Of a stretch of 64,000 bases of DNA, positions 34,628-45,074 are shown piece by piece. The notes below the pieces were generated by a model, which saw only the letters and a program-made list of their open reading frames with translations, was not told the DNA's origin and searched no databases. Position 1 is the stretch's first letter; each line of letters opens with the position of its first letter. A program made the translations under genes and the position numbers. The DNA is from Dromiciops gliroides (lineage: Eukaryota; Chordata; Mammalia; Microbiotheria; Microbiotheriidae). The stretch is from NCBI RefSeq assembly GCF_019393635.1, contig NC_057861.1:355285953-355349952 (forward strand), in the 5' to 3' direction.

Positions 34628-35007
34628 ACAACTCCTTGAAACAAATAACAACTTGAACAAAGCTGTAGAATATAAATAAACCCACATAAATCCTCAGCAT
34701 TTCTATACATAACCAACAAAGCTCAACAGAAAGAGATAGAAAGAGAAATTCCAGTAACTGTAGAAAATATAAAATATCTGGGAGTCTCCCTGCCAAGATA
34801 AACCCAGGAACTTATGAACACAAATACAAAACACTTTTCACACAAATAAAATCAGATCTAAATAATTGGAAAACTATCAATTGCTCATGGATAGGCTGAG
34901 CTAATATAATAAAAATGAGAATTCTACCTAAATTAATTTACCTTTTCAGTGCCATACCAATCAGACTACCTAAAAATTGTTTTATAGAGCTAGAAAAAAT
35001 AAGAAGT
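34628..35007 (+). mobile_element. Internal L1 ORF2 fragment
   Basis: 'cataaatcctcagcatttct', 'ctgggagtctccctgccaag' and 'gctcatggataggctgagct' match ORF2 just downstream of the RT active site (62040-62380 in the L1 at 57896). It is truncated at both ends with no tail, about 380 bp. Confidence 0.92.
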
Positions 35008-35380
35008 TATGTCATCCAGTTCAAACCTGGGCAGGAATCTCCCTGACAATTTTTCATAAAAACACCTTTTGAGGGGGAAGCTTGGTGGCACAGTGGATAA
35101 AGCACTGGTCCTGGGTTGAGGAGGGTCTGAGTTCAAATCTAGCTTCAGACATGTGACACTTACTATCTGTGTGACCCTGGGCAAGTCACTTAACCTTCAC
35201 TGTCCCACCGAAAAACAAACAAAAAAACAGCAACAAAAAACAAACAAACAAAAAACACCCTTTGAAAAATTATTCTGATGGGAAACTTACTTTTTTTTTT
35301 TTAATCCAGACAGTCCATTTACTTTTGGACAACTCTAATTATTGAGAAATATTTCTTAAGTTAAAAATACATATACTTAG
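35008..35380 (+). mobile_element. CR1/L3-type LINE fragment
   Basis: 'atgtcatccagttcaaacct' and, after a SINE, 'cagtccatttacttttggac' and 'aactctaattattgagaaat' follow the CR1/L3 3' end. A third CR1/L3 piece in the window. Confidence 0.6.
35073..35250 (+). mobile_element. tRNA-like SINE (WSINE1-like), inside CR1/L3
   Basis: 'gggggaagcttggtggcaca' to 'ccttcactgtccc' with an (AAAC)n tail. TSD of about 15 bp with one mismatch at 35058-35072 and 35251-35265 (core AAAAACACC). Confidence 0.93.
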
Positions 35381-35397
35381 ATCAGATTTCTGAATGG

Positions 35398-35848
35398 TGT
35401 GAGAATCAGAGTGCCACCCCCCTGCTAAGAAACACATTGTGAGAACCAGGGCAAACCCTTCACAACCTCTCCCAGAAGAAGGCATGCAACTAGCCTCAGG
35501 AACCTGACTGGCATCTGGAAATTACATCTATTCATAGAACCACCTGTAAGTCATGTCAATCAATGCTAGCAGCCAATTAGCTTGGAACTGTGTGTGAGAA
35601 CTGTTTCTCTTCTGGTCCTGCAGGGAGCTTTCGCTTTATGAGACTGAGGTTTTTTTCTTTTAGGTTGGAGGTCATGATAGGAACAGGAGGTGCATGGATC
35701 TAGGTTCTTTCTTTCACCACGTGTTCTCTTTACTAACCCCTATTATACTTTAATAAATGCTTAATGCCCCAAAGACTGCTTCTATGAGTTTCTAATTTGT
35801 GACCACACATTAGATTTTTAGACACACAGTTAGATTTTATACTTCACA
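35398..35848 (+). mobile_element. Solo LTR of an endogenous retrovirus
   Basis: 451 bp, starts TGTGAGAATC and ends ACTTCACA. It is flanked by a perfect 4-bp TSD ATGG (35394-35397, 35849-35852). A polyadenylation signal lies in 'ctttaataaatgcttaatg' (about 35749), the same text as in the LTR at 63018-63453. A 4-bp TSD is typical of gammaretrovirus-like (class I) integration. No internal region is present, so this is a solo LTR left by recombination. No coding sequence. Confidence 0.88.
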
Positions 35849-35852
35849 ATGG

Positions 35853-36214
35853 TCATAAAACTTTTCAACTTTAAAACACTATAACAATGTGTCATCATCA
35901 CCACTGATTTTATATTCATGAATATATGTATATGTATTACATAAATGTATACATATGAAAATTATTAAAATGTGAGTATTCTCATGAATCTGAGATATTA
36001 TATGATATATTTGTACATTTACATATCTATTAACCTTTTAAAGAAAACATATTGAAGAAGTAATTTTGCCACATACTATAGCATTTAAGATTATACTGTG
36101 TTCAATCTTTTTTATCTGAATGATAATTTCATCAATATAATGAGCTCCTGAAGAGAAGATCCCATCCACTAATGCATGTTGGCACTTGCTCCACAACTTA
36201 AAATCTTAGAGAAT
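35853..36214. other. Unassigned AT-rich DNA
   Basis: Nothing recognised apart from TA-rich short repeats. Confidence 0.5.
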
Positions 36215-36325
36215 TTCCTTGGGCAATGAGAAGCTAAGTGGATCACTGGCAGGACTTGAACCCATGTCAGTCTTCGTGATGCTCAGCCCAGTTTTTGATC
36301 TGCATCACTATACTACCTCTGGTCA
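36215..36325 (-). mobile_element. MIR-like remnant, antisense
   Basis: 'caggacttgaacccatgtca' and 'gatctgcatcactatactac' match the reverse of the MIR tRNA-like part. Confidence 0.5.
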
Positions 36326-36563
36326 AGAAAAGCATGGAGATGATTGAACCACTCAAACTCTTCCCCATTACTAATATGACTGTTATATGTTTATTGGCCA
36401 AATGAATACATTTTGGGGCTTTATACTTCCTAAGTTCACTTTCTGTGAATAACCTTTACTTCCTACCTTTTGATACCTATTATTTATACCCATTTCTCCA
36501 TTAGAACAACATACATCCCAAACTGGGCTATCACCTAACTTACCTGATGCATTAACTAATATT

Positions 36564-37135
36564 TTGTCAACTATAAAGACAGCTAGAAAGCTTCATCTAC
36601 CCTGTGAGTTAGCTTTTGTTTGGGTATTAGAAAAAGGTCAAGATTACAGGGAAAGGTTATTTAATTCTTGTCCTTTTTATGGTTGGATAGAAAACAAGTA
36701 TTATCCATTAGTAAGGAGCCTAGGATACCATGCTTGCTTATTCTTATCATCTGTCCTGAGGAAAGTTGGAATTAAAAAGGGAACTGCTTTCAGCTGTTAG
36801 ATTCAGCCATCTAGACAGCAATCTGTTCTTTTCATGATTTATATTTTTGGCATTGTTGATTCCTTGAGAAATCTGGTTTAGCAGCAATTATGCAGTTTGT
36901 TTGCAAATGACTGTGCTATATAGACACAGTTTCATTTTATCCCCCCACTGTGGACATCAAATGAATGTAGCATCCCTTCTGGGGCTACTTTCCCAACTCC
37001 CCTTGATATTGCCTACATGCATTCTCACAGGGTAGCTACTTCTCCAACTTTTAAAAGTAAACCACAAGGGCAATGGATTTTTAGTAATATTACTTCATAT
37101 CTTACCACTGGTGTGTTCCTTATAGGCAGCCAGAA
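36564..37135 (+). pseudogene. Possible reverse-transcriptase relic (low confidence)
   Basis: One reading frame runs from 36564 to 37135 with only a few stops. In order it shows KTARKL (possible motif A region), then GIKKGTAFS at about 36768-36794, resembling the RT motif G[VI].QG..[LF]S, and LFANDCAI at about 36888-36911, resembling the catalytic F/YADD box with one Asp replaced by Asn. The spacings (about 64 and about 40 codons) fit an RT palm. The sequence is not L1-like. No family assigned; chance is possible. Confidence 0.3.
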
Positions 37136-37142
37136 GACTTTA

Positions 37143-37447
37143 GGAAAGGTATTTATTTATTTATTTATTTATTTGTTTGTTTGTTTATTCATTCATTCAT
37201 TCATTCATTTATTTATTTATTTATTCATTCATTCATTTAACTATCTATCTATCTATCTATCTATTTATTTGTTTGTTTGTTTGTTTATTTATTTATTTAT
37301 TTTTATTTTTAGTCAGGCAATTGGGTTTAAGTGACTTGCCCAGGATCACACAGCTAGTAAGTGTTAAGTGTCTGAGGCCGGATCTGAACTCAGGTACTCC
37401 TGAATCCAGGACTGGTGCTTCATCCACTGCACCACCTAGCTGCCCCT
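37143..37447 (-). mobile_element. tRNA-like SINE, antisense, with expanded tetranucleotide tail
   Basis: The body 37318-37447 ('caattgggtttaagtgactt' to 'caccacctagctgcccc') is a minus-strand WSINE1-like copy. Its A-tail, on this strand T-rich, has expanded to a mosaic of TTTA, TTTG, TTCA and CTAT units over about 37150-37312. An imperfect 15-bp TSD (GGAAAGGTATTTATT, one mismatch) at 37143-37157 and 37448-37462 shows that the microsatellite belongs to the SINE tail. Confidence 0.93.
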
Positions 37448-37709
37448 GGAAAGATATTTATTAATGTACTATATATGGAAGAACTGTTATTACATTAGTT
37501 TCCACTCCCTCCCCCAATCTAGAAGAGCACAGTCCTACACGTACAAATAGATACATAGGGAGAATTCTGCACAATAGAATAAAAAAGGTGATGAGGCATC
37601 CTTGTAGGGCACACATAGTAAAGGGGTAACCTGCAGTTTCTCATTACTGGGAGTCTATTTCTTTTTCTAGATTTCTCATGAAACCATTAGTTATAACTCT
37701 CTTCTCTTG

Positions 37710-37945
37710 GGAGGTAGCTAGGTAGAGTATTGCATAGAGTGCTGGGCCTAGAGTCAAGAATCCCTGTGTAAAAATCTCAATTCAAACATAGGCCAGATTT
37801 TACAACTCTATGATCCTGGGGCATCCACTATGTTTGTCTCACTATCCTTGACCATAAAATGGGGTTGTAACAGCAGCTACCTCATAGGGTTGTAGTGATA
37901 ATAGCACAGTGCCTGATAATTAGTAGGTGCTATATAAATACTTAT
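37710..37945 (+). mobile_element. MIR-family CORE-SINE, nearly complete
   Basis: tRNA-like head 'gaggtagctaggtagagtat' with 'gctgggcctagagtcaagaa', CORE 'tgaccataaaatggggttgt', and tail 'cacagtgcctgataattag' with 'gtgctatataaatac'. The best-preserved MIR-type element in the window. Confidence 0.8.
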
Positions 37946-37960
37946 TCTCTTTCTTCTATT

Positions 37961-38098
37961 TTTGGTGGGGCAATGAGGGTTAAGTGACTTGCCCAGGGTG
38001 ACACAGCTAATAAGTGTCAAGTGTCTGAGGTCAGATTTGAACTCAGGTCCTCCTGAATCCAGGGCTGGTGCTTTATCCACTGTATCACCTAGCTGCTT
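37961..38098 (-). mobile_element. tRNA-like SINE (WSINE1-like), antisense
   Basis: 'caatgagggttaagtgactt' to 'tatcacctagctgctt'. Short TSD candidate 'ctttcttct' on both sides. Directly after the MIR-type element. Confidence 0.93.
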
Positions 38099-38221
38099 GC
38101 CCTTTCTTCTTTATAATCTCTGGGTGTCAATGCCCTTAAAGAATCCTGAAGATTACTGGCACTGTTCTGCCTCTTATCTCTAGAATTGATGACATGGTCA
38201 ATGGTGTGGTAGGTGCAAGCC

Positions 38222-38262
38222 AGAGAGAGACAGAGACTGAGACAGAGAGAAAGAGAGAAAAA
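38222..38262 (+). repeat. (GA)n-rich simple repeat
   Basis: Imperfect GAGA/CAGA purine tract. Confidence 0.85.
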
Positions 38263-38542
38263 CTCCTTCTGGACTCATTCTCTTCCTTCCTGGCTTCCTT
38301 TTAAATTAGCTACTAGGGATTGCCTCCTCAAGGAGCTCAAGATCCTGGAAGGTCTCAAAGACTGACTACGTTATTGTGCTGTGAGCTTCTAAATTAGCTT
38401 ACTGTATTATACAAAGGACCTCATGTAGTATAAACCTCTCGGTCAATCACAGAATATTTCCTGTGTGGTCTTGCTTTCATGCAATAATCCAAGTACTTGA
38501 CTCCTCTCAAAATGATTAAGAATTTATTGCACCTAGTTTAAC

Positions 38543-38695
38543 CTCTTTTTTTTTTGGGGGGGGGGCAATGAGGGTTAAGTGACTTGCCCAAGGTCACACA
38601 GTTAATAAGTGTAAAGTGTCTGAAGTCAAATTTGAACTCAGGTCCTCCTGAATCCAGGACCGGTGCTTTATCTACTGTGCCACCTAGCTGCCTCC
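38543..38695 (-). mobile_element. tRNA-like SINE (WSINE1-like), antisense
   Basis: T and G homopolymers, then 'caatgagggttaagtgactt' to 'tgccacctagctgcct'. A short duplication 'agtttaa' flanks it (about 38535 and 38697). Confidence 0.93.
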
Positions 38696-38864
38696 TGAGT
38701 TTAAACTTTTGCTTTGTTTATTGGATCTTGGAGTCTGATCATTATGTGTATAAAATGATGGAGGCAAGGATACAAATTCACATCATTACATGGAAAATAA
38801 GTGTAATATGATCTGTAATGTGCTGTGGTGGTATTTTGGGAGCCTCTGTAAGCATAGACCTACT

Positions 38865-39005
38865 TCTACCACTATATGGCTTTATAAAACTCCTTTAATT
38901 TCTTGGGATCTTAGTTTCTTCACCAAGAATTTTAACTAGATGATCTTTGTAGTCCTTGCTTTCCATTGGTAATATACTTTCATGCCACAATTCTAACTTT
39001 TATAT
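38865..39005 (+). mobile_element. MIR-like remnant, 3' part
   Basis: 'gggatcttagtttcttcacc', 'actagatgatctttgtagtc' and 'cttgctttccattgg' match the 3' part of a MIR-type SINE, as at 20160-20210. Confidence 0.6.
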
Positions 39006-39009
39006 ATTT

Positions 39010-40204
39010 TTTCTGTTATACTGCATCATAAAGCCACAACTTGTCCAAGTGCAGGGAATAAGTAGTTAGCAAAATCTAATGGAAACCTAATGACCAATAT
39101 CATCAATAGCAACAATTTTCAGAGCTTTTATAAGTTGTCTTTCTGAATAAATGAAAGAAATGTTTTTTGTTCGTCTTGCATTTTTCTCATCTTTCTGTCT
39201 CTCTTTTTGTCTCTCTTTTTTCCCTCTGTCTCAGCCTCTCTCCGTTTCATGAATGTGAGCACGTATGAATACACATATAATCTTACACACAGAATGTTCA
39301 TCAATGCTAATCAGCCAGTCTAGACTTCTTACTCATTGATTTATAGACCATGAAATTAGCTTGACTATGAAGAAGTTTGATAAAATCATCTCCACGTGAT
39401 AAATTAATAATCATGAATTAAGATGTAAAATCAGCCCACTAATAAAAAAAAGTTTTTTATTTAAAATTCATGCTCATGAAGAATAATGAAATTGCCCTTA
39501 AAGCCTTGAGTTTCTGCAAAAGAAAAGCCAGGCATACACAGACACACAACTTTACCTCTACCTTGCATAAGTCTTGAAATGCTTCTGAATACAAGCAACT
39601 GGTTTCAGTAGCATTTATGAAATGTTAGTTTGTTTCATTATCTGCTCAAGTATCTGCTATTAGATTAAAATGTTAATATACATTCAGCTATGTGATGGAG
39701 TAAGGACAAAAAAAAACATGCTGATGCAGAGACAGGAAATTACTTTTGAAACTTTTAAAACACTTGAATTTCATGTATATGATTTATGACAAATCCCAGA
39801 ACTAACTTTTAAGACTTTCTTGCTTATCTCTGCTGACTTCTGAATTCAAGGACCTTTTTTTTTATGCTACCCCTTCCCACTTTAGTCTCTGTACACTGAA
39901 AAAAGAAAAAAAAAATCTGAGAAAGGGTGGGGGGAAGAAAACCCTTGTAACCAACCAATAAGTACTGTCAAGGATAAAAATCTGGCTGGGTCAAAAAATG
40001 GATGTCTCTTTATTCAATTTGAGTCTCTCACCTGTCAGGAAGTGGGTAACATTTTCATCATCAGTCTTTTGAAAACATCTTTCAAAGTTGTTTTTCTTAA
40101 TATACTATTCTTGGATTTTTAGATATATACTTTTTCTTGAATATGTTCATCTCTTCCCAGTCTGATCCCCATTCAGCCAACAAATTATTGTTTGTTTTTT
40201 TTTC
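39010..40204. other. Unassigned intergenic DNA
   Basis: AT-rich with pyrimidine tracts near 39195-39240; no gene or repeat family recognised. Confidence 0.5.
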
Positions 40205-40735
40205 TAAAGCACAGGTCCTTCCTTGTCAAAGCCCCTCACTCAATAAATTCCATTAGCTCCCTATTGCTGACAGGATCAAATAAATTTACTTTGTATTCAA
40301 AGTCCATTATAACCTAGCCCATCCCTCCTCCCTCGCCATTCCCTGTTTTCTTACATCTTACTCTCTGCCACTTGATATTTGGTTACTTTGTTCACCTTGC
40401 TGTTTCATTTACAAGATTCTCCATTTCTTGTACTTGCATATTTTTTTTGAAACTCCCCATACTTGGAACACTATTTAACTCTTCATCTCTGTCTGTTGAC
40501 TTTCCTGACTTCCTTCGAGTATCAACTAAAATTCCACAGAAAAAATGTTTCCCAATCCCTCTTAATTCCAGTGCCTTTCCTCATTTAATTATTTCCTATT
40601 TTCTTGTAGATATCTCATTTGTGCATATTTATCTCCTTTAAATTATCTGATTGATAGCAGGGACAGTCTTTTGCTTCTTTTTTAATACTCAGAATTTACC
40701 ACCACACCTGTAATATAATAAGTGCCTCCCCACAC
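40205..40735 (+). mobile_element. L2-type LINE, 3'-end fragment
   Basis: Landmarks in L2 order: 'ccattagctccctattgctg', 'attcaaagtccattataacc', 'tgtttcatttacaagattct', 'agtatcaactaaaattccac', 'cccaatccctcttaattcc', 'gatagcagggacagtctttt' and a final 'aataagtgcc'. The 89-codon frame at 40372-40641 is part of this relic and is not a gene. Confidence 0.7.
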
Positions 40736-41740
40736 CATAATCCTTGCTTTTTACCCCCTTTGTTGAGTATGATATATTTCTATCCCACACTGTATGTGTT
40801 TATGTGTGTGCTTTCAATCTTCCATTGTGTGTTTCAGATGGTCCATTTGATGCCTGATATCACCATCCTATTCTCCATGTTTGTATATTCTTCTTTTTAT
40901 GCATTCCAGATTTGAAAAATAGCAAGTTGCCCATTCTTCTTCCTCTATTCTATTTTAGCATATTGTTTGCTTCTCCTTTTCCCCTTCAATGACTCAGGAA
41001 TAGAATGGGTCCCCTTGGAGGTGTTTTTCCCCCTAACTTAATTCCCTCAACAACCTGTGGAGAATTAAAGTTCTGAAGCAATACTTATTTTTTTCTATGA
41101 GGATTTTTGGAGTATAACTTATATAATACTATATTATTCAAATACATTTTCTTTTCTAGGTATTTCTTGACTCTTGCTTTTGAGTAGGAGCATCAGTTCT
41201 GATTAGAGTCTTACAGGGACTATTTTGTTCTTGTATTGAATCCTCCCCCTAACTTTCCCTTCTATCTTTGACATTTAAAGCATCAGTTATTTAGGGCCCC
41301 CTATGACTAGGGTGTTCTGCATTTGGTGTTACAGAATTTGCCCTTTATTCCACAATTGCCATGCCAGTTACTGGTGGCTACTTCCATACCTCTACTTCCA
41401 TATTTTTATATCTAATCAGGGTATTGTTTTGGTTTGTTTTTTGTAATTATCAGTCCTTGCTGGCAAAAGACAGGACAGTCATGAAGGATATATACATGTG
41501 TGTGTGTGTGTGTGTATTTCTCTGGCCCTTCTCTGGTCATTTCAGGATGCTATGGGCTTTTTCGTGAATGTTGGCACCTACTTTGCTAGTTATTCCCATT
41601 TGTATCTCTCATGGACTACTGGCTAACTTTTGATGCATTTATGGAGTAGAAGAAGTCACTTACTAAAATTTCTCATTGGATTTCTTGATCATTGTTCAGT
41701 ATAATGTGAACTACATATTTTTTCTGGAATAAATTCAGGG
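40736..41740. other. Unassigned DNA, possibly an old L1-derived remnant
   Basis: T-rich text such as 'gagtatgatatatttctatc' and 'gaattaaagttctgaagcaa' recalls antisense linker/ORF1 parts of old L1 or HAL1, but I could not anchor it. Contains a (TG)n run at 41497-41516. Confidence 0.35.
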
Positions 41741-41994
41741 TACCTGGAAAGCCCTGGATTCAGGAGGATCTGAGTTCAAATCTGACTTCAGACACTTGAC
41801 ACTTACTAGTGTGAGAATTAGAGCACTACCAACCTGTTGAGAAGGTTGAGCAGGGAAGCTCCACCATGAAAAAAGAACACATATTACTTAGCATCCAGAA
41901 GGTCAGACTGGCATCCAGAAGTTACCACCTGTTAGTTGTGTCAATCAGTGCTACCAATCAATTAGATTGGAGCTGTGTGTGTGTGTGTGTGTGG

Positions 41995-42025
<31 letters not shown>

Positions 42026-42135
42026 GCCCTGCTTACTGTTTCACAGGGGGGTTCTGGGACTAGAATTTTAGACCTTACACTAGCTATGTGAACCTGGGCA
42101 AGTCACTTATTGCCAAGCAATTAAATAGATAGATA
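41741..42135 (+). mobile_element. tRNA-like SINE split by a solo LTR
   Basis: 5'-truncated SINE starting near 'ggaaagccctggattcagga'. It is interrupted in 'cttactag|ctatgtg' by the LTR at 41810-42079 and resumes at 42080 ('ctagctatgtgaacctgggc'). A GATA/AAAT-rich tail follows to about 42165. Confidence 0.9.
41810..42079 (+). mobile_element. Solo LTR, shortened copy of the 35398 family
   Basis: Starts TGTGAGAATTAG and ends CCTTACA, with perfect 4-bp TSD CTAG (41806-41809, 42080-42083) inside a SINE. It shares with 35398-35848 the segments 'gactggcatccagaagtta' and 'gtcaatcagtgctaccaat'. It lacks the 3' part that carries the polyadenylation signal, and a (TG)n expansion (41975-42021) sits where the other copy has 'ctgtgtgtgagaac'. 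270 bp, no coding sequence. Confidence 0.85.
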
Positions 42136-42139
42136 GATA

Positions 42140-42780
42140 GATGATAGATAAATAAATAAATAGTTATCAGTAATGATTGATCTTCTTCAATTACTTGTTC
42201 ATCTGTGACCCAGTACTAAATTCTATTCTGATGCCTTTCTGTAATTTGGAGGTTACCTATACAGAGGTAATGATAAAGCTGATTGCATATATTCACTAAC
42301 TCTAGGACAAATGTGGTGAACACTGGAAATGGAGAGCCAAGTATGAGTAAACCATTCTGCTGAAAGAAAGGGGTGAAGAAACAGAGTGGTTTCTAGTTTT
42401 CATGCTAATCAATGTTGGGATTGATCTTAAGTGGCCTCTGAACATTCAGTTTGGATTACATAGAAGACTCAGTTTTAATAAACACAAGCAAGTAAGCAAG
42501 CAAATAAAAAGCAAAATAGCAACTTACCCCAGTACTATTTATATATGACTCACACTGAAATGGATGAGACAGAGATATTATTATTAATGATGAGTCTGAT
42601 GATAATGACAACAGATATTTATGTATCACTCTAATATTTATAAAACATTATATATACACATGTATGTGCATATATACATATATGATGTATGAAGGACTTT
42701 GATAAAAAGTGTTGAAGACTCTTGACAGTTCTGTTACACCTAATGCAGAATGTAGCACATCATAGACACATGAGAAGTGT
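42140..42780. other. Unassigned intergenic DNA
   Basis: No gene or named repeat recognised. Confidence 0.5.
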
Positions 42781-42796
42781 GTATTGATTGCTGATT

Positions 42797-42938
42797 TTTT
42801 TTTAGTGAGGGAATTGGGGTTAAGTGACTTTCCCAGGGTCACACAGCCAGTAAGTGTTAAGTGTCTGAGGCCAGATTTTAACTCAGGTACTCCTGACTCC
42901 AGGGCCGGTGCTCTATCCACTGCACCACCTAGCTGCCC
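42797..42938 (-). mobile_element. tRNA-like SINE (WSINE1-like), antisense
   Basis: 'ttggggttaagtgactttcc' to 'gcaccacctagctgccc'. Perfect 14-bp TSD ATTGATTGCTGATT at 42783-42796 and 42939-42952. Confidence 0.97.
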
Positions 42939-42952
42939 ATTGATTGCTGATT

Positions 42953-44210
42953 CTTAAAGGAACACCTATATAAGTGAATATCTTTGATGCTATTCCTAAC
43001 TCTAAAACATGAAAGCTATGAACAATTTTTATTTTAAATTAGATGAATTATCAATTTATTGTTAGAAATACATTTTTCTTTTAAAATCTAAATATGAGTG
43101 ATGCCAATTCAGAAGGTTATTTGATTTTTGTTAGCACTGAAATTCCTTTAAAGCAAACTGTCACTTTGGTTGTTCTAGAGAAATGTTTAATCCTTCACAA
43201 AAATAAAAAAAGAATAAATTCACCACTTCTTATTAACTTTGTTTTAAATTGAAAAGACAAAGTATCTAACACTGTAAGTATTTTGAGGGGCTTGAGAGGG
43301 AAGCAGAAGAGACATGACCCTTTTACTAAGTATAATGTTGGACACTCATGCATGCTAGTATAAGACATACAGGCTAGCAACTTTAAAATCTCCATGAGAT
43401 TGTAAGAAGTACACCTCACCATTAGTAATAAAGCACTCTAGTTTCAGTAATTGCTTATTAGAACACCATGAAGCAAATTCTTCCAAGGATCAATTGTAAT
43501 TCAGGTTAAACTGGAGAATTGCTGTCATGATTTCCATTTTTTTTTCCTTCCCCTTTGCAGACAAGATGACTTCTGAAACAAAAGTCAAGTAACATCAGCA
43601 TCAAACTTTAGTGTCAGTTGTCTTAACTGAATCCATGCAGGCTGGATATTGGGAAAGAGGTGAGGAAGTGTGAAAATGTCAGAGCTTCTATCTGTTCAGG
43701 ATGCTTTATTGTTTTCAAATGTCAATACCTTAGAGCAGATGGTAATTTTCCATGAGCTGAGTAACCAGGTCTTAGTTCTCCCTTGGACTTATGATATAGG
43801 CAAGCTCTATATTTTATCAAAGTGTTCAACTTAAGGCACCTTTAACAACTTTTTTTTTTACTACTTAAGGTACTATAGTATTTTTTTTCACTATACAATT
43901 TTCTATCTTAAATGCAAATTGATTTTTTTTCCATTTTGCTCTTTTTTGTAGAGGAAATGGTTTCATGCAACTTAGCATCAATATGTCAATTATATTACCT
44001 ATGTTTTGCTTCATATTAGACAAAATGGTTTATTTCTTCTAAAATAAAGCATGTGCTTAGATGGGAGAGTCTGTGTCCTAATGGTGGAAATATATTCTCA
44101 AAAATCCTTATGATTTCATTCAGAATGATATATTTTGTTACCTTGAGAGATTACCAGCCAAAATAATTACTTCATATATTGTGAATATGCTTTATATTGT
44201 TTGTCATTAA
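42953..44210. other. Unassigned intergenic DNA
   Basis: AT-rich; no family recognised. 'ccttcccctttgcag' at about 43545 is a splice-acceptor-like string, but the following frame is only a few codons long and I do not call an exon. Confidence 0.5.
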
Positions 44211-44214
44211 TGAA

Positions 44215-44375
44215 AAGAACACTGCAGTGGAAGTAAGAAGATCTATGATTTTATCCTTGCAATTTTTCTAAGCTGCTGTAGCTATGTGCAAGTCACTTAC
44301 ATTCTCTAGGGCTCAGTGGACTAAGTGATATCTGGGCTCTTTTGCAGCTGCAAACATTTCATGATTTTATGTTTC
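44215..44375 (+). mobile_element. MIR-like CORE-SINE remnant
   Basis: 'cagtggaagtaagaagatct', 'gtagctatgtgcaagtcac', 'ttctctagggctcagtgga' and a 3' part 'gatatctgggctcttttgca'. Confidence 0.6.
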
Positions 44376-44829
44376 TGAGTGTTCACCCTTTCTTTTGTAA
44401 GTACATGCTGATTGATGCGTGTCTTCTATGAATCTTGCCTGTGTGACAAGTGATGCCTGTCATCCATTACTGAAATCGGAGTGAATGAAGCAGGAAAATT
44501 GTCTGTGGACATCTTTATCCTGAAAGATAAAGAGAAATGAAGGGTGTTCTACTTTCTGGTAATAGCCTAGAGATGCAAGAGAGAAATATATGGCTCATGG
44601 AAGAACAATTCTGGCTATGAACAACCAACAAGGAATCAAGAAGAGGCATCAGAAGTCAAGCCTAGTGATGAATTTGATCCAATTTGATGAATTTCATCTT
44701 ATAAGGTGCCCATCTCTGGCCTATTTGAGTTGTCATGACAAGGTTATCCAATTAATTCATTAGATCAAGGCAATGCAGCACATTTTCATTTTGTAATGGA
44801 AAGAGTGTAAAAATATCCAACAGAATATT
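44376..44829. other. Unassigned intergenic DNA
   Basis: Nothing recognised. Confidence 0.5.
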
Positions 44830-45072
44830 TATTGTTATTGTCGAGTCATTTTTAGTTGTACATAAATCTTAGAGGATTTTCTTGACAAAGATACTGGAAT
44901 AGTTTGTCATTTTCCTATCCATCTCATTATATAGATTAGAAAACCGAGGCAAATAGAGTTAAGTGTCTTGTCCAGCATCACACAGCTAGTAAAGATCTGA
45001 GACCAGATTTGAACTCAGCAAGGTGAGTCTTCCTGACTCAAAGCTTGACAATTTCATAGTGCCTAGCTGCTG
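44830..45072 (-). mobile_element. CORE-SINE with RTE/BovB-like tail, antisense
   Basis: Tail on the plus strand: 'gttattgtcgagtcattttt', 'ggattttcttgacaaagat' and 'actggaatagtttgtcattt'. CORE: 'gattagaaaaccgaggcaaa'. tRNA-like part: 'gcatcacacagctagtaaag' to 'catagtgcctagctgctg'. Same family as 1091-1325 and 48232-48472. Confidence 0.8.
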
Positions 45073-45074
45073 TA

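Noticed and set aside
37017..37464. Frames rich in YLFI/FIHS around 37.2 kb
   Set aside because: Translations of the tetranucleotide mosaic in the SINE tail.
43540..43600. Splice-acceptor-like 'ccttcccctttgcag' followed by an ATG
   Set aside because: The following frame ends after a few codons, and no donor, neighbouring exon or homology was seen.
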